Of a DNA stretch of 64,000 bases, positions 31,722 through 43,700 are shown in pieces. This DNA is from Luidia sarsii. Its lineage: Eukaryota > Echinodermata > Asteroidea > Paxillosida > Luidiidae. Below the pieces are notes generated by a model, which was given only the letters and a program-made list of their open reading frames with translations, did not search any database and was not told where the DNA came from. Numbering within the stretch: position 1 is the stretch's first letter; the number at the start of each line of letters is the position of its first letter. A program made the translations under genes and the position numbers. The stretch is taken from NCBI GenBank assembly GCA_949987565.1, contig OX465110.1:6356309-6420308 (forward strand), given 5' to 3'.

Positions 31722-34700
31722 GTTAAAAAGAGATGAAAAGGACGAAAGGTAAGATTTGAAGCTTTGAGTGGTGGAGGGCTGTACTTATACAGAAAGTCCA
31801 GCACCTCTTGAAGCCGGAGGGATACTGCTACCAGACAAAATTGCTTCTCCGGCCCAAGACCGTAGCAGAGAAAGTTTTGGGGCCGCCTGCTCCGCAGCCG
31901 AAGGATGATGATGTGATGAGGGTCGCAGGATGCAAGTGGCATTGGCGGTGACACCACGCAGGATAAGCTACTCTGAGACAAGGCGGTGGTTCTGAAAAGA
32001 GCTGCCCATCCAATTGTCTCAGAGTCTAAACTTTCAATCAGCTTATCACAAATGTTTGCCTCTCAGGGCGGGGCAGGGCAGGGCGGGGCAGGGCAGGGCT
32101 GGGCAGAGCGGGGTAGGGCGGGGCAGGGCAGGGCGGGGCAGGGCAGGGTGGAGCAGGGCAGGGCTGGGCAGGGTGGAGCAGGGCAGGGCAGGGTGGAGCA
32201 GGGCAGGGCTGGGCAGGGCGGGGCAGGGCAGGGCAGGGCAGAGCGGGGTAGAACGGGGCAGGGCAGGGCGGGGCAGGGTGGAGCAGGGCAGGGCTGGGCA
32301 GAGCAGGGTAGGGCAGGGCGGGGCAAGGCAGGGTGGAGCAGGGCAGGGCTGGGCAGGGCGGGGCAGGGCAGGGTGGAGCGGGGCAGGGCTGGGCAGGGCG
32401 GGGCAGGGCAGGGTGGAGCGGGGCAGGGCTGGGCAGAGCGGGGCAGGGAGGGGCAGGGCAGGGCGGGGCAGGGTGGGGCAGGGTGGGGCAGGGCGGGGCA
32501 GGGCGGGGTAAGAGGTAAGTAAACCGGCGAGTAGGAAAAAAAAAATTCAAAGATTTTTAGTCTGTCTGCCCAGCTGACTGGTTGAGGAATTTGTTTAAAA
32601 TTCCATCCCTTGGTATGCCCAGCCCCAAATCTACATATGTCCGTCTGTCTGTCTGCCTGTCTGTCAGTCTGTCTGCCTGTCTGTCTACCTGTCTGTCTGG
32701 CCACTTACATATGATGAGGAGGAGGCAGAGGATCATGGCAATGATGGCGCCCACGCTCAGCGCCAGGGCCGGCCCCACGTAGGGCTCGAACAGCATCTCG
32801 CAGATCTCGCCCTTGTAGTCGCCCACGCAGGTGCACTGGAAGCCGTTGACCAAGTCCTGGCACTTGCCGCCGTTCAGGCACGGGTTGGGCATGCACTCGT
32901 TCAGGTCCAGGCAGGTGCCGTCCTCCTCATAGAAGCCGTCCGCGCACCTGCCCCCCCCCGTCCCAAGCAAAAAAAGAAAAGAAAGAAAGCAAACCACAGG
33001 TGTGAGATTTCGCACGATCTCATTTTTGAACAATTGGCAGAAGCAAACTTTTTGACTGGAGCGGGACTTGAACCCCGAGACCTCTGGATTAATGTACCGG
33101 TGCTCTTCCATCTCAGCTGTCCAGCCCCCTTAGATGGTGGCCTTCCCAAATAGTGGACCTTCTTGGTCACACCAGCGGGAAAGATTCTCCACGCCCCAGC
33201 GCTTTCATCAGGCATATATATATAACACTGATGATAGCAGATTCCTGATGACGGGCAGAAGAGTACACACTACCAGAGTACACACTACCGGGAACGTTGA
33301 GTGACAGGCTCTTTTCAGAGCCACACTCCTCCCTCGAAAGAGAAGCGTCGCACGGTGTCACCGCAAACCTTCCACTACTGTTGTGACACCACGCACGCGG
33401 CATCACCTCCAAACCATTTCGGACTCGAGGAAAGCAAAAAAAAAAAAAAAAAATCAAAAATCAAATGCAGTCTGCTCACCCGCAGGTGTACTTGCGCCAG
33501 AGGTCGACGCAGACGAAGGGAGCCGGGCAGGGGTTGCTGAGGCAAGGGTCATAGCTGGGACAGCCCTCGGTCACTCCATCGCTGGGCTGCGCCGTGCCGT
33601 ACACCGTCTCCCCATCAAAGCCCAGGTAGAAGTTGTTGATGCGCGGGTCGTTCATGCAACCTGCACGGGGGCGGCAGAGGGGGAATAGAGAAGAGGTTGA
33701 AGAGAATAGTGACTAGGATTCTAAACTCGGGGGGGGGGGGGGGGGGGGCAAAATTGAAGGAACACAGATGTATGTACCGGGTCTTTGGTAAATATGTGCA
33801 TGTGTTTATCACGTTTCTATCCTAGCGGGACCTCTCTCAAAGGCAGGGCGTGAAAATCTCCTACACATGAAAAGCCTTCGAGGGTTATTAAAACAGAATT
33901 AGAAACCACATTTTGAGGTGTTGTCAATTGTATTCCACTGTTCTCTACTTTATACTTTAGCATGACTGGCTTGGCAAAATGATCTTGTGAATCATGACAT
34001 CTTGTGCTCCAGCCAAATTTGGGTGTTTAAGTGGCTCGATGACATTGGGACCTGCGGTCGATTTCATGAAACCTATCTTAAGTAACGATCAATCGCAACA
34101 CGATGAGTGATGCACAGTAACCATCCAGCCTGTAAACACTTAACGATGGGTTATCCATCGTAAGTTGAGTTACTGATGCATCGTAAGGCTTTGTGAAATC
34201 CACCCAAGGAGAGAGAGAGAGAGGATAGAGAGGAGGGGGGGGAGGAGGGGAGGAGGGGAGGAGGGGAGGAGGTGGGTTGTGACGACTCGAGCACGCACCC
34301 TGGAAGTCTTGGGAGATCTCCACCACGCGCACCACGAAAGCGCCCAGCAGCAGCGAGTTGGGGTCGGCCTCCAGCGTGCTGAAGGTGCTGGTGCTGCTCT
34401 CCGCCTGCCGCACTCCGCCGCCGCCGTCCACCCGCACCGTCACGTAGAAGTCAAAGCGCTCGAAGTGCACCGTGTGCCAGTCGCCGTCGTCCACCGGGTA
34501 GCCGTCCAGATACACCGAGTTCTCACCATCGCCCAGGTTCCAACGACTCCGAACGAAGCCGTTGATCAGCTGCAAAAAAAAAAAAAATTAAAAAAAAGGG
34601 GGGGGGGGTCATAAACGAAACAAACTTTTACTCTTGCAGCCGATTTCTCGAAACGCTAAGACGTGTCTTGAGGAAGGGTAACACGTCCTTATGTCAAGAC

Positions 34701-37700
34701 GCGTCCTAGAATCGATTTCATCAAAGTTGAGAATTGTTCAACGCATCTCAAGTTCGACAGCCACACGGCTTCCGCAACCACAAACGAGACTAGAATGAAT
34801 GAGCCTCTTGAGTTATTTACAATCAAACCCCCCCTACGTCCCCCCCCCCCCCCCCCGCCACTCGAGTTCATTCCCCACGCACACAATCTGACCACTACCC
34901 CACACTACCGGTTCAGCCAAGATTGAGCTCTACCTCGACGGTGGTGAACTCCAGCCCGTTGGTGTTGGTGATGGTCAGGAGGAGGCCTTCCTTCTCGCGG
35001 GTCCTGAAGGTGACCTGGTAGTTGCCCTCCCTGCTGTTCAGCCGGGCCTGGTCTGTCAGCCGGTACCTGACGTAACTCTCCGCGGCAAAGTCGTAGGCGG
35101 GCGTTTCTGTAAAAAGGGCAACAAGAAAACAAAAAACCGAATTTAGAGAAATCGGTCAAATGTTGAATGCCAATACAACACCGGTGAAGGTCAAAAGATT
35201 ACGGCAGTTTGTACGTTAAACATACCCCAAAAAACAACACAGTGAAGGGTCAACTCAGGGAACTTAATCGCAAATCTAATATGCAAGTCCCAACGTTCAA
35301 GGACCTCCTAATCTAATGAGGGGCAAGTCCGAGGAAGCTATTGCAAAGCCCTGTCTTATGATTTTTTTGGTCAAAAGTTATAGAGGGCCTGACATTTTGA
35401 GAAAGGTCCTTTGAGAAAGGTCCTTTGAGAAAGGTCCTTTGAGAAAGGTTCTTAGAGAAAGGTCCTTTGAAAAAGGGTTCTTTGAAAAAGGTCCTTTGAA
35501 AAAGGTCCTCTGAGAAAGGTCCTTTGAGAAAGGTCCTTTGAGAAAGGTCCTTTGAGAAAGGTCCTTTGAGAAAGGTCCGTTGAGAAAGGTCCTTTGAGAA
35601 AGGTCCTCTGAGAAAGGTCCTTTGAGAAAGGTCCTTTGAGAAAGGTCCTTTTTTTGATTTTTCATAGTTCTTTGCAAAAGAGCTCTCGAACTGCCAGTGC
35701 GAGAGAGCGGCGATGGGGGGGTGGGGAACTGGCGGCGACGGCAACACCTCACCTTTATCGCAGAGGGTGCCGAAGAAGCCGGGGTCGCACAGGCAGGTGT
35801 AGGTGCTGAAGTCGCCCACGCACTTGCCGGCGTTGCACTCGCCGCACTTGAGCTGGGAGCAGCCCGGGTCGCTGTCCTGGGCCTTGCCCGGCCGCTGCAG
35901 GTCGTACAGCTTGCCGTCCTGCTCCACGTTCTTCATGCAGCCCGTGTAGCTTCCGGCGAAGGCCACGTCCTCCGGGTAGGTGAAGGCTGAGGACAGGTCC
36001 CTGCCGCCCAGCTGCAGAGGCGTGTTGACGTTCAGGAACCTTTTTCGAGGAGACGGGTGAGGGAAGAGACGGCAAAGTGAGACGAGACTAGCTGGTTGAA
36101 GTAGCTTCTCTATGAGGCCCGATATTCAAATATTTAGAAAGCGTGGCTTTCTGTTCAATCCTTGCTAGACCTGTTTTGATTTTTGAGAGAGGGTCCGGCT
36201 AGGATTCAAACGAACCTCTTTGTCGGAGGCTTTTTTGGAATGCTTTTTTTGATGGGCCACATGCATAGCTTGCCAACCTATCTTAAAGGAAATTAGGAAT
36301 ACTTCTGCTAAAAAAGAGGAATCACAGAGCAAACTACACCGGAATACATGTGTATTTCCAAGCCAAAAATCAGAATCTGTTGTCAAGAGCTTGTAAAAAG
36401 TGATACATTTTTACCAAAAAAAAGAGGAATGATTCCTCCCCAAAATGGTTGACAGCAATGCATATGGTCTCTGTGCAAAAAAATGTTGCAAACTGCTTCA
36501 TGACTAAAGTTACCAAAATGCAAATCTCAAAATTGAGTGGGCCTGACGTTTCAATCCTAGCAGGACCTTTCTCAAAGGCAGAGTGACAAGGACAGAACCG
36601 ATACATGTACACGAAGGAAAGGGGGAAGAGAGTGAATAGGACACGGATGACAAACTTCGATGAAATCGACCCCAGGAAGGGACTGGCATTATACTCACTT
36701 GTTGTCTCCCGGTGAGGTGCCGTTGACTTTGCAGCCCACCGTCTGCCGGTCGGTGGAACTGGAGGCCTCCGCAATGGTGGCGTCCTTGCAGCGGTCCAGC
36801 ATGAACTCCACCTCCTGCAAAATCAGACCGGAGGAAGGTTTGGGCAATGCCACTTGGAGCTATCTACGTGCCGAGTAGGAGGTTTGCGGTGACACCGTGC
36901 ACACTGTCTCTTAAGAAAAGTATGGCTCTGAAAAGAGCTGGAGCTGCCGGCTATTTTCAGAGCCATACCCCTTCTCTTAAAGAGATGATGCACAAAGTGC
37001 CACCACAAACCTCTAATAGTGTCCCGCCACCATGCAAACCATATCAAATCTTATCTATGTACCTCAGACACTGAGGGCAGTCAACAATGCGAAAAACGTG
37101 ACTTTTTTTTGTATGCCTTTTTCTACTTTCTCAGATTTCCATTTGAGCTAAAACCCTCGCAGGATTTCTGTTTTTGAATGTTTAATGAATTAACACTCTT
37201 ATATACTCATTTATTTTTGAATCCTTTAATGAATTTATTTTTGAATTATGTAATCAATTTTTCGTGATGCATGGTAACGATTGAAAACAATTGATTGTGA
37301 TTTAGTTCGCATCTGCTAGTCCGTCAAGGCTGTTGCCATTGCATTTGTATTGTGCTGTCATTGTTTGCTATTGTTGATGCCTTGCGGAACAAAAAATTAA
37401 CTGGAATGAAGTGAAACACACAAACTGTGGCAATCTGTTGACCTTTACCGATGTTGTATAGGGCCTTTGAGGTTATGAAATCGCCGAATGGTCTCTCGGG
37501 GCAAAAGCCGTTACCTTGCCGTTGCGGTAGATGTCCAGCCGGTGCCACTTGCCGTCGGCCAGGTTGGCCGTGGAGGGAATGGTCAGGCTGAGCACGCCCG
37601 AGCCCAGGTCGATGTGCAGCACCGGCTTGCCGGCGTCCAGCTGCAGCAGGAGGAAGTCCTGCGGCGCCTCGCCCGTCACCGGCGTCATGGGCCCGTTGTA

Positions 37701-40700
37701 CAGCAGCACGCCCTCGGCCGCCGTGGTGATGAACTCCAGGGAGGTGTGGGTCAGCTCGCACTGCTGCAGCGTGGCGAAGTGGGCAAAGCCGCCGCGGAAC
37801 TCCCGCGTGGTCTGCTGGCAGTCGGGGCCGTCAAAGCCGGACGGACAGGAGCAACTGAAAACACAGAGTCACAGAGATCGTCGGTTGGCCATTGCTCTAG
37901 GATCTAGGATCCTGTGCAGCATCCCTTGTTCCCGCCTTTTACAGTTCCCACCTTTTACAGTTCCCGCCTGTTATAGTTCCCGCCTTTTACAGTTCCCGCC
38001 TTTACCCTTCCCTGAGCTAATCCCCCTCACCAGGATCCCTCTGTACACTACATAAGCCCCACTCCCAGTTGAAATCCAGCAGTCTCCTGAAGATGAACAG
38101 AGTACACTGAGAGTTCCTTTTTTTCAGAACCACACTTTGAAAAAAGAAAGAAAAGCGGAATGATTCCTCCAAAATAGGAATGGCAGCTATGCTGATCAGC
38201 AGAGGGACATCATTTTTTTTTTCTCCTTCTTTTAATTTTTTTTTTATTTTTTTTATTTAATGTGTTTTTTTTTTTTTGGGGGGGGCAGGGTTTCTACTCA
38301 CGTGTGACCACCGCCCTGGGTGTCAGTGCAGGTGCCCCCGTTGGCGCAGGCGTCGTAGTCGCAGGGGCCGGGCGTCTCCAGCTGGGCGCCGCAGACGCAC
38401 TTGGCCACGGTGCGGGTGGTGATGGAGGTGAAGGAGGCACTGGGCGTGTTGACCACGGTGGGCTGGGGATCAATCTCCAGCACGTTGGTGCAGGCCGACT
38501 CGCAGGCCGACTCCTGCAGGCACATGTCGATCTTGACCATGCCGATGGTCACCCCCAGCTCCTTCTCAATCTGCGAGTGGAGGGGAGGGAAGGATGTGGA
38601 TAGTAAGGTTGTTCGATATTTCGATATTTCGATATATCGCGATATCGCTTTCCGGCGATTATCATATCGAACGCATTTCAGGATATCGCGATATTTTCGA
38701 TATCGCGATATCGAAAAAAGTATCACGATATCGGAAAAAAATCTGGTTTCCCAACCCCATTATCGCCTGTCTGTAAGCTTGTATAGCGTGGCAATCAGAG
38801 AGATCTTCAAGGGAGATAAGCTTTCGTTAGTAAAAACAACGAAAAACCCGAAACCGCAAGGGGAGAGGAGCGCTAGCCAGCCATTTGACTCTTGCATTGC
38901 GCGCGGTCTCCACAAAGGCAATGCGTCAGCAACAGATCCACTGCAAGTGCAAGCTCACTTCCGGTGTTGGTAGCACACTTTTCGTACAGCGCGACCTCGG
39001 TACGCTGGGCACGCACAGACTTCCGCTTACGCACCAGATATTGCGATAATATCGAATATCGCGATATATTCCTGACAATATATCGAAACAAAAAATTCCG
39101 GATATCGAACAACCTTTAGTGGACAGTAGGCGACAATGTCACCGTTACTCTTCCAGGAAGGAACGTGGCTCTGTGCAGAGCCGGTGCCAGTTGAGACTGC
39201 CTTGTGAGGCCCATTCAGCAGTCTACTGATGACGGGAGGAGTACACACTAGTGTTGCGACATCCCGGTTATAAAAAAATATTGCGCAATGCGCGCTGTGG
39301 CTGCAACGCTGTGTGCCTGCCATAGAGCTCTATGGTGCCTGCATACAACCATGGAGCACGTGTAGGCCGCGCTGGGGTGAGTGCGCGCGCAGCTCGCTAG
39401 CCAACATGGCCTTCCGTATGCACAATTCGTTTTGAGAACGAAAAGGAAATAAAAGTTGCCTCGACTTTCGTACGACATTTATGAGCAGTTGAATTTTATA
39501 TGATGGAGGGACTTTTGAAAACCTTGACTTTAACATACTTTTCGATATTTTATTTTTTATTTGGATTGACATTGATTTATTTTAAACTACTATGGGAAAA
39601 CCAGCAACCATAGCTTTGATGCACACTGCTATCAATTATATACTACCCTATTGGTTAACAATCATAATTCAACCCACTTCGCCGTATTTTTCTTATGTGT
39701 TTTATTATTTTATCGGGACACCGGTTTTGGAAAACCGGAGCCTGGTCCCGATCGGGACGGTCGGGAACCGGTGTGACCGACCGAACCGACCCAGCCTTAG
39801 TACACACTACCCGAAAGTAAATCCAAATCCTATAGCCACACAAACCCACCTTTGAATCTAGCTTGCTTGTTCCAAATGCATAATTCAATCCTAACTGATT
39901 GTCATACCACACATTACTGAAGGTCGCAACGCTCCACTAATTCTCCTGATGTTTCCATACTACCAGGACCTTTCTCAAAAGCCCTTTGCCTTTGAGAAAG
40001 GTCCTGCTAGGATCGAAACGTCAGGCCCTCTAACTTTTGAGATCGATGTACTGCAGGTCATTTTAGTCAGTGAGAAGTTTATTTGTATTTACTACCCGAA
40101 ACATTAAGTTACCGGCTCTTTTCAGAGCCATACTCCATAGACGGCGGCCTTCCCAAAATAGTTAACTAGTCTTAGGAGGCACTGGGACATAGGCTGCCCT
40201 ATATCCCCAAGGATAGACAAGCCATTTGGAAGCCACCCAAAGGTCATGGGGTGAGGTCGAGGCCGCAACTCACCCGGTCCCGGTTCTCCAGGGCGGCGCC
40301 GTCCATCTTCTCCGGCGGGTAGAAGGGTGAGCCGTGGGCCGAGTACCGCACGTCCACCTGGTTCTCCGCGCCGTCCACATTGACGATGCCAAAGATGTCG
40401 ATGTTCTCCGGCTTGGCGGGGATGATGTCGGCCAGGATGGTCTTGAGGACCTCCACCTTGCTGGGGCTGCCGTCGGCCGGCAGGGCCACCAGCTCCTCGG
40501 CCGTCGTGCCCTCGAAGCGGAAGGAGCCCGAGCTGCGCACGGCCTCCTCGGGGATGTCCCGCACGTCCACCACCACCGTGGACTCCTGGTCGGGGAAGGT
40601 GCCGTCGTCCTGGACCACCACCTCGAAGCTGTAGACGCCGGCCGGAGTGCCGGCCAGAATGGTCACCAGACCCGTGTCCGAGTCCACCTGAAGACGGAAA

Positions 40701-43700
40701 AAAAAAAAATAATAAAAAATAAATAAATAAATATTACCCCCAAATAAGTAAGATTTGAAAAATTGGCAAAGAAAACTGGACCGGGGGACTTGAAATTGGG
40801 ACCTCTGGAATAACGTACCGGTGCTCTTCCATCTGAGCTATTCGGCCCTTAGATGGTGGCCCTCCCAAATTGTCAACTAGTCTTGGCCAATTTTTCAGAT
40901 TGTTCAAAAAAAGTTCCCAGTCAGTTTTTCCTTGGTCTGTTTGACTCAAATCCAAAATTTGTGATACAAATTCAAAAACATAAATCTCAAAAGTTTTCAT
41001 CCTAGCAGGACCTTTCTCAACTTTTGAGATTTATGTATTGCGGCGTGTGGTTTGGATTCTAGATGCCCTGTGGTGCATTCTGAGCAGTTTTGGACCACTT
41101 ATGACTTTAAGCTGATTGACAGATTTTAACCTTTTTCAAGGCATACGGTACACCCAGACAATTTAATTTGTTTACACAAAATGAAAAGTAAACATCAAAG
41201 TTTTTAACCTGATCTCAGCATGTGTTTTAAATCATAGTTAGGGGAGAAGAAATATTCTTTTTTTAATTTTTTTTAAATATTTTTACAGATTTTAAAAAAC
41301 ATGGAAATCCACGGAAAAGTTGCATGCCTGTAGAATACCCCGGTACATGTGTTTATATTTAAATTAAACAAAAAAAACTTTGACTGGACCGGGATTTGAA
41401 CCGGAGACCTCTGGTTTTGTATCCCATCTGAGCTATCCAGCCTTTAGATGGTGGCTTCCAAATAGTCAACGAGTCTTTGCCGGGGTGGGGGCGCCAGTCA
41501 GAAGCAATACCTGGAAGTACTCGGCTGGCAGATTGCCTTGCGGTATGTAAGTCTTGTCCTCGATCGTGTCCGGATCGCTGACTCCAACGTGGCCAATTGG
41601 CGAATCGGGAATCATGCCTGACAATTGAATAACGATTACAAATCGATAAATAACGATAACAAATCGATAATTAACAATAGTTGAGGCAAACGAGAAGGAA
41701 GAAGATCAGGAAAGACCAAGACTTGGAGAGGGAATTGAGAAACTTGTGGACTGTCAAGGTTTCAGGTTGTCCCTTTGGTAGTAGGTGCAATAGGTACCAT
41801 TCCCAATGCATTAGGAAAGTACCTCGACAGTGTCGGGTCATCGGTAAAGGTTGAATTACTCCAGAAAGCAGTTGTACTGACAACTAGGATCATAAAGGGA
41901 AAACCCTCAAGATCTACGGGACGTAGCTTGATCCAAGGTGAATCAAGCACAAGGCCATCTGTTATATGTGCTGATGCATGTTTAAAAAAGAAAAATAAAG
42001 CGTTTGAAATAACTAATTGCTTGCATTTATATAATTGTTTGTTATTAATGAGCTGTCCCTACAACAAATGTAATTACCTTTAAAAGGCCCTATACAACAT
42101 TGGTAAAGGTCAAAAGATTTCCACAGTTTGTGCGTTGAACCATTAAACATTCCAAAAAAGCAATCCTGCGAAGGTTTTAACTCAAATGGTGATCCGAGAA
42201 AGCCAAAAAAGAAAAAAAAACTGTCACGGTTTATGCACCGTTCTTTAGTGTAAGAATAGTTTATACTCGCGAGTAATAAACTATTTGGCGATGTTTGAGT
42301 GAAGATTTTTCGAGAAGTACAGCATCCCAGACCATAAGATTTCAACATGAGGATTCTATCATGACCATCGACAAAATGTGTAAATTAGAAGGAAATCTGT
42401 GGACATCGATGTTGTATTGGGCCTTTAAAGTTTTTTAATTGAATTGAATTGAAATGAAAATGAAATCAGATCCTTCATTGTGTTGTGCAAAACTAACATA
42501 ATGGTATAAAACAACACAATGACAGACCGAATGGACAAAATCATGGTGAAGAAAATCCTCCCCAAAAAACACTGGCATGAAGAACTCATTGAAACCAACC
42601 ATGACTATGGCTGTTTATGAAATGACGGCTTAGGCTCGGGCTTAGGCTTCGGTCCTATTTCTCTTCCTCGTTATAAAACAGGCATCTACAAACAAGCGTT
42701 TGGCCCCAGTTTCTTGGTGAATACCCTGTACTTATCAAGCCAACAAACCTTCACATTCGGAAACACACTCTAACCTGGATTGTCTGGTTTTGTCAGATGA
42801 AGACGAAGCCTGCACCCAAGTCTAAGCTTTCATTTCGTAAATGCGTTAATAGTGTTAGTCACGGGAAATGGTTTTCACAACTTTCTGAAGTTGGCGGCTG
42901 GCACTGCAATATGAAATACTGGTGCAGGGAGGTGAGACGGGGGTGGTTAGTACGGCAGGGGGTTTAGGCACAACAACAGATCCTAACATGACGACAATAG
43001 TAAGAACCATGCAGAGAGAAAGTCTAGCAAGGCAGACTAGTAACTGAAGCCAAATTGGGTTTGTCCTGTAGTCCATTCTACTTATCTTATCGTAATGTAC
43101 GCGAGGTGAATGGCAATTCACGACAACTGCAAGACCTCTCGCAACTGCGACGGATAAAACCGTCGCAAGTTTGAGATACCATGGGCCGTAAGGCTTTGTG
43201 AAATTGACCCCGGGTCGGACGGGCGGCCATGATGGGAAAAACCGACCGGCCGAATGAACGTCATTTCTAACGGGCTCCCTCGTCCAGAGGACAAAAGCGC
43301 GCAGCCTAGGAGCCAATGCCATCTGGTAGTTTACAAAGCAGGCAGATGCTTATGTTTGACCATCATTCTTTATAAGCCTGTCATTCATCGGCTTACTTCT
43401 TAAATTGTTCCCCGTCTACTAGTGTCAAACAAGCACAGCACGCCAACCAACTCAAAACATGCAAAGTGATCCAAGCACGAAGAAACGATGCAGAATGGCT
43501 CATGATAAGATGTGTCTGGATGGAAGGGCAAGCTCAACAGCGCCCTCTATGGGTCATGCAAGGTATGAGATGCTCCAAATGCAAAAAGGAAAAAAAATAA
43601 CGGATAGGAAAAGCAAACAAAAGCGCTGGTTTCAGCGTGTGGGGACATACCGATTGCTACTTCTGGAATGCTACCTATACAAAACAGCCAGCCATGCAAG

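Noticed and set aside
38605..39116. Assignment of the TAGT-flanked element to the hAT superfamily
   Set aside because: hAT elements make 8-bp duplications; only 4 bp match here.
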